Origin: Buddleja alternifolia
Lineage: Eukaryota; Streptophyta; Magnoliopsida; Lamiales; Scrophulariaceae
Reading direction: 5' to 3'
Length of the DNA: 64,000 nucleotides
Assembly (NCBI GenBank): GCA_019426215.1
Contig: CM033406.1
Span: 2,309,001 to 2,373,000, forward strand
Part shown: piece after piece, positions 33,421 through 43,512 of the stretch
Position numbering within the stretch: the stretch's first letter is position 1
Layout of the letters: every line of letters begins with the position of its first letter
Made by a program: the position numbers and the translations under genes
Notes under the pieces: generated by a model
Databases searched by the model: none
Told to the model about the DNA's origin: nothing
The model's input: the letters and a program-made list of their open reading frames with translations, nothing else

Positions 33421-34164
33421 TGACAAAGGGTACCGTCGGGTAGTAGTGGACTTGCCGGTTGGACCCCGAGTCCCCAAGCCCCTTCACAACGCACAATAGA
33501 AGCCATTCGTAATTGTGTTGGGTAATATCTATTTCTGTTCCACATGTACTCGAGCATGTGTTTCTGTTTAGTAAGGAGCGTGCCCAGAGTGATTTGGTTA
33601 TTTGATCGTCATAATCATAATCACAATTGTTTTCAATTCTTTTGCTGCTTACTATTTTTTAACCTTATTTCGATGAAAATATATTTATGTCTCGAATTGA
33701 TATTTATGAATGTCTTAAATCGGTTACATTAAGTTTGAACCTTTCTAAGGATTCGTGTTTGGAAAAAAAAAAATTGATTATGTTCACTCATTTCAAAAGT
33801 TATATGTATTTGCTTATCACATCACACACATCAGGCATTCACTGAGTCTTTTTACTCACGTACTCTCTATATTTTACTTCCTTCCTTCCAGCAATAGGCG
33901 ACCTCTTTAGGCGAGAGCGTGGAGACTCATCTGGAGCTGAGTGATCTGTGGATCTTTGCTTTGTAATAGCTAGGCGTTGACATTTAGTTTTTCCCGGTCA
34001 TGAGTTTTCATTAGAGTATCTTTTCTTTCTTAAGATGTGCAGTTATGTTTGTCGGGAGCACCTGATTAAAGGATTTTTGTCATACGTTTTATTTCAGATA
34101 AAATTTTATTAGAATTCATGCCTCGAGTTTGAACCATTTTCAGTGGTAAAATTGGGGAGTGACA
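33421..34164 (+). repeat. Tekay-like LTR B (3' part only)
   Basis: Matches 31482-32279 of LTR A with scattered differences and a deletion of about 60 bases near 33572-33590. It ends GGGGAGTGACA at 34164 and then leaves the element, so this is the outer right edge of the Tekay-like locus. The following AAATC would be the target duplication; its partner lies outside the window. Confidence 0.88.
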
Positions 34165-34741
34165 AAATCATAAGTTAAACTAATTGAAAATTAATTTATA
34201 AGTTGAATTATATTAATTTGATTAATGTAATTTATTAATTACGAATTTGATTGGACTTGGATTTAATTAATTACACATAGGCTAAATGAAAAACAAAGCC
34301 CGAAGCCCATCTGAAATAGGCTAAATCGACCGCCCCTCACTGAATAACCCTGGGGATGTCTTTTACTTGGTATAAGTATTTAGTCAGTGTCAGAACTCCA
34401 AACAGACAAGTCATTGTTTTAGAATCTGACACTGAGCCAAAATAAACCTAGGGCATTAGGAAAGAAAAATCCCTCCCTCTCCATCCGTCTAGCCGCCTGC
34501 AACAGTTGTCGAGGAGGAGATCGAACATTTCTTGGAGAATTTTTCTTCCGCGTGATTATCTAGAGGCAGGAGTCCAGGGTTACTGTTGATAATTCAAGAA
34601 TCAATAGACGAAAAAGGTAATTTGATTACTCTTAACAATTTTCGTTAATTGATCTATATGATAATATCATGAATATCCCCGAATCGGATTTTCGGGTGTG
34701 ATTCGGATTAAAATTTTCATCCTCTAGACCGAATCACAACA
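34165..34741 (+). repeat. Copia-type LTR fragment, plus orientation
   Basis: No gene. AT-rich at first, then a 3' LTR-like part with CTTCCGCGTGATTATCTAGAGG, resembling CCTGCGTGATATCTAGAGG at about 63050, and an end GACCGAATCACAACA. A short inverted pair (TGATTCGG ... CCGAATCA) is at about 34699-34736. The left part of the LTR and any internal region are missing. It abuts the truncated SIRE-like element. Confidence 0.55.
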
Positions 34742-35653
34742 CATGTCTACTAGCAGTAAGATAAAGGAGTGATCCAATGATACCTCTATAATTAATGATA
34801 TCGACCTTCTTTCCACTTTCATCTTTATCTAACTTAAGCGTTTGGTTCACTGGAATTTTTGAAGATGATGCATTTTTCATACCAATTTTTTTAATCATAT
34901 CACGTGTATATTTATCTTGGTTAATAAATATGCCATTAGGGAGTTGTTTAACTTGTAATCCTAAGAAGAAAGTTAATTCACCCATCATGCTCATTTGAAA
35001 TTGTTCTTGCATCATTTTCGAAAATTTCTCACACAGACGCTTATTAGTAGAACCAAATATAATATCATTAACATAAATCTAGACTAAGAGAATATCTTCG
35101 TCATTGGTAATTTTAAATAACGTTGTACCAACGCTGCCTTTTGAAAAGCCTTTACCAATAAGGAAGATAGAGAGAGTGTCATACCATGCTCGGGATGCAT
35201 GCTTATGCCCATAAAGTGCTTTATCTAGCTTGTAGACAATACCCTTACCATGGCTGTTGATGAATCCTGGTGGTTGCTCCACATATACCTCTTCTTGGAG
35301 TTTACCATTCAGGAAGGCACTCTTCACGTCCATCTAATACACTGTAAACTTATTAAATGCTGGATACGCTAGAAACTTGCTTCAAGACAGGCGACAGGAG
35401 CATGTGTCTCATCAAAATCAATACCCATTTCTTGGAAATATCCTTGAGCGACAAGTCTAACTTTGTTCCTTATTACAATGTCATTCTCATCCATCTTGTT
35501 TCTATAAACCCATCTAGTCCCAAGAACTCCTTGGTGAGTTGGCCTTGGTACTAGCGTCCAAACCTTACTACGCTCAAACTGATTAAGCTCTTCTTGGATG
35601 GCTTCAACCCAACTAGGATCACATAACGCTTCATCCACTTTCTTAGGTTCCAT
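34735..35653 (-). pseudogene. pol: SIRE-like element 1 reverse transcriptase fragment
   Basis: Pieces at 35653-35369 (VWTLVPRP, RWVYRNKMDEN), 35333-35079 ([20 protein letters not shown]) and 35015-34735 (MSMMGELTFFLGLQ). The catalytic box reads YVND at 35075-35064 where YVDD is required, a G-to-A change that removes the first catalytic aspartate. A stop lies two codons before it. The fragment ends at SRHVL, before RNase H. Confidence 0.88.
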
Positions 35654-36232
35654 CTAAGATAGGAAGCTTGCGAACATGGCCTCATTGAATGTAGCGGCCC
35701 TAGTTCTAACAGACGCTCCAACATCTCCAATAATCTGCTCTGGTGGATGATCACGCAGCCATAGTCTATCTGGTTGGAATGGGTTAAGAGGTTGAACAGG
35801 TGCTTGGTTCACTTGCTCAGGCGCTTGACTATCCTCTTATCCATACTCTTCAAGTTCACAGATTCTACCTTGCTCTTGATGATCACTCTCTTCATAATCA
35901 TCAGCAAATCTTACATTGTTATCCGAAATAACCTCACGAGTAATCTTAGGAGGAGCCACTAAGATCTCATCATCGTCGTCACTATCATCATTAATGGTAA
36001 TCTTAGATTCTTAATGACACATATCTTCAAATCCTACATCATTCATATTAACCTTACTGGGTTCTTGGTTAGCATCGTCAAAAACAACATGAACAGATTC
36101 TTCAACCTTCGATTTGATCTTATTTAGGATGCAAAAATTCTTTCCATTCTTGGCATAGCCTAGAAAGAGTCCCTCATCCGCTTTAGGATCAAATGTCTTT
36201 AGACTTTGGTATCCATTATTACGAATAAAACA

Positions 36233-36922
36233 TTAAGAACCAAAGACGTGAAAGTATGAAACATTAGGCTTATGTCCCTTCCACAGTTCATATGGAGTTT
36301 TCCCATGCTGTTTGTTGATCATGCAATGGTTTTGAGCGTAACAAGCAGTATTGATTGCTTCGGCCCAAAACCTAGGAGTAAGCTTGGACTCTGCTAACAT
36401 CATCCTAGCGGCTTTTTTGAGCGTTCTGTTCCGACGCTCAGCAACACCATTCTGTTGGGGAGTTCTGGGAGTTGAATACTCATGGTGTATTCCATTCTCT
36501 ACACAAAACGTTTCAACAACCTTGTTAGTAAACTCAGTACCGTGATCGCTTCTTATTCTTGCAACCCTAAGATTTTTCAAAGTTTGTAGTTGCCGAATAA
36601 GCGTTGTTAACTTGTCACATGTCTCATCTTTGGATGAAAGAAATTCCACCCAAGTAAATCGAGAGAAATCATCTACTATCACCAATGTATACTTTTTACC
36701 GCTCACACTGATCATTTGAACAGGTCCAAACAGATCCATGTGAAGTAGTTCAAGTATCCTAGAGGTAGATATATGAGGCTTTCTCTTGGAAGATGATTTA
36801 ACTTGTTTTTCCATTTGACAAGCGTCACAAAGGCGGTCCTTATGAAATGGTCCTTTAGGAAATCCCTCTACAAGATTTAGATTTATAAGTTGAGAGATTG
36901 TCTTAAAGTTGAGGTGATTCAT
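36233..36922 (-). pseudogene. pol: SIRE-like element 1 integrase
   Basis: A 229-codon open block. It starts at a zinc-binding region (HLNFKTISQL ... CDACQMEKQ), then a core with D (HMDLFGPVQ), D (RSDHGTEF) and E (NGVAERRNRTL). The stop at its end (about 36233) falls at GS in the usual VFGSKCYI-type segment. The downstream connection to RT (36230-35660) carries further stops and is acidic and Ser-rich where readable. Confidence 0.9.
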
Positions 36923-37115
36923 TTTTCTATGCCATAACCAACCCGTTTTAGATTCATTTTGACTCTTAGCAACAAATCATGTTGGGTTGTTATCAATTGT
37001 TGAACCCCAATCTACTAGATACACATTGTTCGTTCTTTTTCCTTTCAATTTAGTAGATTTAGTCTTATCGTCATTTATGTAGCAATAGTATAGTCGCTTG
37101 AGAATTTAACTTTTA

Positions 37116-37355
37116 TCACAAAATTGACTTATGCTTAAGACCTTCAACATAATAAACATCACTTATCATGATGTTCCCCCTATGCACAGTACCTATACCT
37201 TTGGTTTTACCTTTGGAGTGGTCACCAAATACAACCTGAGGACCATTGGCAACTCGATAGTTGATCAAGAGATCCTTGGAGCCTGTCATGTGCCTTGACG
37301 ACCCACTATCGATGTACCAAACAGATGTATTGGCTCTAGCTCTAGGTACCTGCAA
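37116..37355 (-). pseudogene. pol: SIRE-like element 1 protease
   Basis: WYIDSGSSRHMTG contains the DSG active site. The fold continues to MISDVYYVEGLKH, after which the frame breaks. The second SIRE-like element has the same region at 43416-43051 and stays open further. Confidence 0.85.
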
Positions 37356-37369
37356 TCAAAAGGGAAGTT

Positions 37370-37870
37370 CTATTTCTGTTTAGGTACCCATTGTTGCTTG
37401 GGTCCTTTAACATTAGTAGCATTGTTAGTTTGAACTAGAACTTTAGGAACCCATATTTGCTTAATCTTCGTTGGGGGAGGATTAGCCTTCTTGGGTTTCA
37501 CATTGTGTTGTGTGTGAGTTTTGTTCACCTTGTGTTGTGTGTGCTTTTTGGGTGTATAATAATATCCTCGATTATAATAGTAATCATAATCATAGTCATA
37601 ATCACAATCATCATAGTAACGATAATATGATTGTGGATATTGACACTGGTATTTCCTTGGCGCTGGCTTTGGGTACACTTTTGGTGCTGGATGCTTAGCG
37701 TTTGATTCACATTGGTTAGGTTTATCCTTAGCCTTTTGAGCATTTGGATAAACCTTTCTTCGTGAATCATTTGCTTTCGTCTTTCCCTTGCTTGAGTCAG
37801 CTTTAGCTTTCTCAGTTGCTTGCTTCAACAGGTGTTTGACTTTTTGAACCTTTCTCAACAAAGAAAACAC
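37370..37870 (-). pseudogene. gag: SIRE-like element 1 gag-protease linker with Tyr/Asp tract
   Basis: Lys-rich at its start (residues 1-85), then a low-complexity block at about residues 80-110 made of Tyr, Asp and Asn (YYDDCDYDYDYDYYYNRGYY), then basic KKHTQHK repeats. The same block occurs in the other SIRE-like element at about 43660-43590. It lies between the zinc knuckle/coiled coil and the protease. I know no defined function for it. Confidence 0.75.
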
Positions 37871-37928
37871 CCTTTCCTTTGTTGTTCGCCGTAATATTAA
37901 ATTTATTTGGTTGTTTACAGAATTTATT

Positions 37929-38600
37929 TCATCCTAGACCGATCTTCTCACCAAATAGTCTTGTTACCTCAGTCACATTGTCTAGCTTTCTTGATACTTT
38001 AGACAATGATGAGACAAGCTGCTCTGATTTTGCAAGTCTAGCAATCAGCTCAGCTTTTCTCTTGACTATTATATCAAGATCACTTTTCAAATTGATTATA
38101 TCACTCTCAAGTGATTTGTTTTTCTCAATGCGTTGTTGCTGAACTTGCAACTGTGCCTTGAGCGTCACATTATCACTCTTGAGCGATGAAATGATATCGA
38201 AGTGATTTTGATATAATTTGGCGGCATCTTGACAATCATTATAATATTCTTTGACTTTGTCAAGTAATTCTTCATAAGAGAGAGGGTAAGATATCTCAAT
38301 GTTTACCTCAAGGGACGCTTCATCATCTCTAGCCATGAGATAAATTAGTGCTGAGTCATCCACTGGCTCATCATCATCACTACTCTCCTCTGAAGACTCC
38401 AAATCTTCAAGTGCGGACGCTGCATCTAATTCCGCTAGCAAACCTTGTTGACGAAGGCTGCTCCTGAATTGGTTTCTATCCACGTAATCCTGTCTTAAGG
38501 GCTTGGATACAGTTGGATAAGGGCAATTTACATGGTAGTGCCCTAGATTCCTGCAATTATAACAAAGATTAGTTTGGTGCTGAGAGATTCTGTTGAGTAG
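37929..38600 (-). pseudogene. gag: SIRE-like element 1 gag, zinc knuckle and coiled-coil part
   Basis: A CX2CX4HX4C knuckle (CYNCRNLGHYHVNC) is at about 38572-38531. An acidic Ser-rich stretch (LEDLESSEESSDDDEP) follows, then a heptad-rich helix from about residue 85 to 165 of the 184-codon block (KSDNVTLKAQLQVQQ ..., LESDIINLKSDLDII), a likely coiled coil. Gag nucleocapsid function is known for the knuckle; the coiled coil could serve particle assembly. Confidence 0.82.
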
Positions 38601-38688
38601 ACGCTTGGTAATGAATCAGCGTTGAAGGAGAAGGTACAGAATATTGAGGCGCTTGATACTGGTGTTATACTGGATCAGGCGCTTGATA

Positions 38689-39529
38689 TCAACTCTGTCC
38701 TTGATGCTTAGGACTATTTCCTTTCTTTTCATATCTTACAAACTTTCTGAATCTGTTCAAAAGCGTTAGTTCCTCATCCTCACTGACATCTGAAACCTTT
38801 CCCTTGTTACCCAATTTACCCTTCATTGATGCTATAAGCGCTCCAGACTCAATTACCGGACTGCTCACAACATCACTGGCTGAATTCAACTCAAGCTCAA
38901 ATGCTTTGAGCTCTGAGAAGGTATCTTCTTGACTTAAAAGATCCAACATGTTCGATTCTCTCATTGCTATTGTCTTCATCAAAAATCTACTATGTAGACC
39001 TCTGAAAATCTTAATTACCATTTCTCTGTTCTGTAAATTCATACCCAAAGATGTTAATTCTGTAACAAGAGCTGTAAATCTTATGTCCAATTGCTCTAAA
39101 GTCTCATTGGGCAACATCTTAAAACCTTTCCTTGGCAATGGAAAGCTTGTTCTCTTTAATCTGTGTTGAACCACCACAAATCATAGCCAACTTATCCCAT
39201 GTTTCCTTAGTAGTATTACACGACTTGATCTTGTTGAATAAGTTATCATTATCACCAATAGCCGTATATAGAGCGTTACAACCAACATTGTCCAAATTCG
39301 CTCTTCGACGCTCGTCTGGAGACCATTCTTGCTTTGGCTTTTCCACATAGCCATCCGGAGTTTCTTCAGTGGCTCTAGGCGCTCTAGTGATAACCTTGTA
39401 TATATGAATAGGTCCATCTGAAATAATATCGCACATGTTATCATCACATGAACAGAGATATGTAAATGCTTAGACTTTCCATGTGTCATAGTTTGACTCA
39501 GTCAATTTAGGAACTTTAGCAAATGCCAT
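38689..39529 (-). pseudogene. gag: SIRE-like element 1 gag N-terminal part
   Basis: The likely start is the ATG at 39529-39527 (MAFAKVPKLTESNYDTWK), matching the open start of the second element (MAFNKMPKLIESNYDSWK). The frame breaks soon after, then reads PDERRRANLDNVG, KETWDKLAMICGGSTQIKE and, in another frame, NETLEQLDIRFTALVTELTS. These are the usual copia gag core helices. At least two frameshifts. Confidence 0.82.
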
Positions 39530-39609
39530 AAAAAATTTAAAATCAACTAGTTTTGAAGGATCTAAACAAGCTGTTACGCTTGGAAATTTTAAAATTTCAC
39601 CTTTAACCA

Positions 39610-39620
39610 CTCTGATACCA
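39610..39620 (-). other. Primer-binding site, SIRE-like element 1
   Basis: The minus strand reads TGGTATCAGAG, initiator tRNA-Met type, two bases from the LTR start at 39623 (TGTTGGTCC on the plus strand). Confidence 0.88.
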
Positions 39621-39622
39621 CT

Positions 39623-41144
39623 TGTTGGTCCCAAGTGGCATACGAAAAGGTCTAGAAGGGGGGGGGGGTTGAATAGATCCTGAAGTCTTTTTCGACTTCA
39701 AAAAGATTCGTATTAAATTGTGGTTGGACGATTGAAAATGTAGACGCTTAGTTGAGCGTTTACTCGAAGACTGTTTTATAAAGTTAACTTAGACTTGAAA
39801 ATTTGAATACTATAACTAGTTAGGTTTAAGCGTTCAGTTCTTTAATCAGTGTTAGCACAGCAGAATGATTTAAAAGTCTTCTCTTTGAAAGTTTTAGCGT
39901 TCCAAGATGTATCTTAGTTGCTTAGCGTTTGATTGTTTACTTAACAGATTTATGCAATGATATGATACTAATGAAATTGACTGTAAAGTAAAGAACGCAA
40001 TATTTGTAAGGTTCGTTGGGTGATGTAATCCCAACTACGTCCTTCTTCTCCTCGAACATTCGGAGGCAATCCACTAAAATGATTCTCAAAGAATCACACA
40101 GAATCTTCTACAAATTAGGGAGAGATGGATGTTGATGACTTGAGTTCCTTGGTCACACAGATTTCATCTCCAAGACACTCTATCCCCTTGCTTCACCCAG
40201 AAATATTACATGTATCCAACTTCGACTTCACACAGATCGCGAGGCTTGGATGGGATTTTTCTAACGGTTTCTTTGATTTTAATAAAGTTCAAACAACTTG
40301 GAATATCTCAATAGTAATGTAGGTTTCTTAGAAAAGAATATTTGAGATATTGGTTGACTGTCTCAGGAATTGAAGAAAAGCAAAGAGAATGTTTGCTTGA
40401 ATATTCTGGCTTTTCTGAAAGTTTGAGTACTTGAGACTTCAATACAACAGCAATTTGTCTTGTAATACAATGGTTGTTTTGGCTTATTGTTGAAGTCCTA
40501 TTTATAGGCATTCTTGAAAAAAAGTGTCCGTTTGACACATGCATAAGCGCGTGTCTCTCACTTTCGCGACTGAACATCTTTTGTCCTTTTTCCTAAAAAT
40601 CTGTTGCACAAAAGTTGGTGTTGTTGTCTCTGAATAGTTGACAGTCCAATAGGGTGGCTTCTCCGTACGTCCTGGAGTGCTTATCACATTTAATGCTCTT
40701 ATCAGCATTTAATGCATTTGAATTAAATGCCCGTTAGAATTAATGATCTGAGAATATTTGCATTAAACTCTTTCGGGATTTAGAAATAAATTCAGGTGAA
40801 ATCTGTAATTGATAGATGCTCATTCATCCTTGAATAACTTTGGTCCTATAATCAATGCTTGATATAGCTTGAGGCTTGGACGCTTGGAATCTTCATCTTC
40901 ATTCAGACTTCAGACGCTTGAGTCTTCAAACTTAACCACTGATAAGCTCACTCAGAAATTATCAGACGCTCAGTCGAAGACTACTTAGCCTAACAGGCTA
41001 AAATGAAAATACATAAATCTTATTACAAATCTAACTCTCAAAGCTTATACAGGATTTCTAATAAAATCAAACTTACATATTTTGGGGTCTAACATAGAAT
41101 CCTAATTGTCATCATCAAAACATCCAACAAAAAATTTCCTAACA
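39623..41144 (-). repeat. SIRE-like element 1, 5' LTR
   Basis: 1.52 kb, plus strand TGTTGGTCC to TTTCCTAACA. It resembles 45745-47247 in overall plan and in many blocks but is clearly diverged. It holds an 11-G run at 39658-39668 just inside and a TATA box CCTATAAATAGG-like at 40497-40509 (minus strand). The opposite LTR is lost. Confidence 0.88.
40497..40509 (-). promoter_or_regulatory. TATA box, SIRE-like element 1 LTR
   Basis: The minus strand reads GCCTATAAATAGG. The second SIRE-like LTR has GCCTATAAATACC at the corresponding place (46588-46600). Confidence 0.55.
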
Positions 41145-43040
41145 ATCCCATGTGATCGGATTACTACGAGCCGTGTTCGAATACATTAATCCCATCAATG
41201 TATCTATGACACAAACTCCCACTATCCCATAGTGTTCGACTGACACTTCCTGCCAGAGCATGTGTCATACAAGTCCAAACGAATCTCAATGCCCAATTGA
41301 GATTCTCTGACTTACGAACTAATTAAGTGATTAAGTACCAAACTTTCCAGTGCATATCTCCTTAACTACTATAAGGAGTGGAAAGTCTGCCTTGATTCAC
41401 ATAGACTTATTATTCATTCAAGTCTTATAGATGTCATTACGACTTATACGAACAATATATTAAATGCCTTTCTATTAGTTAAGGTTTGTGCAATATAAAA
41501 TAGTGTCTTATATTCTAATCTCCACGTTGGCATCGAGGGCACTTTCCCAACATCAGGTTGATGTGGTACTCTCCCAGATCTTCGCAACGTTGGTTGTGTT
41601 TCATCAGGTTCAGTGTTTGTTTCTTGAACAGTCGTCTCCCTAGGTGTTTCATCTTGTTCGTTAAGAACAATCTTTCTACCTGCACCACCTTCTTGAATAA
41701 ATTCATCTTCTAGAAAGTGTGCCTGCAGTGCAACAATGATCCTCTGATCATCTTTTATGTAGAAAAGGTATCCCATGGAATCCTCGAGAAAACCGACAAA
41801 ACGTCCTTTAAGGGACCTTGCTTCTAATTTCTTTGCCTTTGTCTTCTTGATATAGGCAGGGCATCCTCAAACCCTAATGTACTTAAGGTTTGATTTCTTA
41901 TTTCTCCATATCTCCTATGGCATCTTAGGAACGAACTTGGAAGGACATCTATTCAAGATATGAACAGTTGTAAGGAGTGCATATCCCCACAAAGAGATGG
42001 ACAAATCAGTGTAGCTGAGCAGAGATCAAACCATATCCAATAGCGTTCTATTTCTACGCTCTGCTATCTCATTTAATTGTGGAGTTGTTGGTGGTGTGAG
42101 TTGCAATATTATCCCATGTTCATTTAGGAACTGATCAAACTCGTCAGTCATATATTCACCTCCACGCTCTGATCGTAGGGCTTTTATATGATGACCAGTT
42201 TGTTTTTCCACTAAAGCCTTGAATTCTTTTGAACTTATCAAATGATTCAGACTTATACTTCATTAAATACAATAGGCCATATCTTGAATGGTCATCAGGG
42301 AAAGTAATGAAATAGTGGAAACCTCCACGAGCCATTTCTCCAAATGGTCTGCAAATGTTGGTGTGTACAAGTCCTAATACTTCAGTGGCTCTTTCAAAAG
42401 TCCCGGTGAAGGGAGATATAGCCATTTTGCCTTTGAGGCAAGATTCACAAGTCGGATAGAGATCTGATCCCAATAGGTCAATTAACCCATCTTTCTCCAT
42501 CTTGTGTATCTTTCGCTCGCCAACATGGTCTAGTCTTAGATGTCACTTTAAGCTTAGGTTAGTACTTTGCCTACCACGCTTCTTTGAGATAACATTTGCA
42601 AGACACTTATTTTGTATGTTTAAATAATAGAGGTCATTGACTAAAGTAGCAGTGCCAACAATATTATTATGAAATAAAATGCTGCAAGTACTGTCAATGA
42701 AATTAAAAACATAATCGTTTCTAACCAACATAAGAATTGAAATAATGTTCTTAAACCCGTTGGGCAAAACTAAAAAATTCTCTAAAATTAAAACATATCC
42801 AGATGATAAACATAAAGAAGTTGATCCAATGTGAGAAGCTACGACACTTTGCCCGCTGCCCGCTGCCAACACTGATCAGCACCTCTCTATGCTCGAGCTT
42901 CCTACTTTTGCTGCAGATCCTGATTCATTACACAAACGTGAGCACTAGCTTTAGAATTATGTATTCATGAAGTGGAAGATATAGTTATAGAACAATTGGT
43001 TTCTAAAACAAAAAGTTCCATACCTGGTGTATTATTGCTA
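41145..43040 (-). mobile_element. Copia element B fragment between the two SIRE-like elements
   Basis: From left to right: about 300 bases resembling a copia LTR (CCCACTATCCCATAGTGTTCG at 41217-41237 is like the LTR at 60400-60430), then the connection region, integrase and a decayed protease, all minus strand. RT and RNase H are missing between LTR and connection region. Gag is missing at the right, where SIRE-like element 2 begins inside its own post-protease segment. Confidence 0.75.
41444..42872 (-). pseudogene. pol: Copia element B integrase and connection region (broken)
   Basis: Pieces: 42872-42543 (protease end and pre-integrase, ILENFLVLPNGFKNI), 42500-42156 (CESCLKGKM zinc end; HYFITFPDDHSRYG), 42241-42026 (ALRSERGGEYMTDEF, then PQLNEIAERRNRTL) and 41776-41444 (connection, ALQAHFLEDEFIQEGG, LRRSGRVPHQP). 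The integrase core shows RSE where RSD is usual, so the second catalytic aspartate is lost. Two frameshifts at least. Confidence 0.85.
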
Positions 43041-43050
43041 TTGTTAAATC

Positions 43051-43416
43051 TCAATCCACTAAATACACATTGTTTGTTCTTTTTCTTCTTAATTTAGTAG
43101 ACTGAGTCTTAGTGTCGTTAACATAGCAACAATTGCTTGAGAATTTGACTTCAAAGCCTCTATCACAAAATTGACTAATGCTTAATAAATTATGCTTAAG
43201 ACCCTCAATATAATATACATCACTAATCATGATGTTCCCCCGATGCATGCTACCTATACCTTTGATTTTACCTTTGGAGTTATCACCGAATATAACTTGA
43301 GGACCTTTGGTTGTACGACAATTGACCAAGAAATCTTTTGTGCCAGTCATGTGCCTTGATGACCCACTATCAATGTACCAAACTGAAGTATTGGTGTTGG
43401 CTCTAGGTACCTGCAT
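43051..43416 (-). pseudogene. pol: SIRE-like element 2 protease
   Basis: WYIDSGSSRHMTG active site at residues 13-25, through DVYYIEGLKHNLLSISQFCD to RTNNVYLVD, which is the segment before the integrase in SIRE elements. It stops there and copia element B sequence takes over. Confidence 0.88.
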
Positions 43417-43512
43417 TTAAAGGACAGTTCTAATTCTTCTTAGGTACAATGTTGTTTTGGGTCCTTCAATGTTAGTGCCTTTAGTTTGAATTAAAACTTT
43501 TGGAACTCATAT

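Larger units (their letters stand above)
34735..41144 (-). mobile_element. SIRE-like Ty1/copia element 1 (3'-truncated)
   Basis: 5' LTR (39623-41144), primer site, gag, protease, integrase and most of RT in minus orientation. It stops within RT at about 34735, so the RT end, RNase H, any env-like frame and the 3' LTR are gone. Wording such as SMMGELTFFLGLQVKQ and YIDSGSSRHMTG identifies the SIRE lineage. Many stops and frameshifts show it is older or more decayed than copia element 1. Confidence 0.88.
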
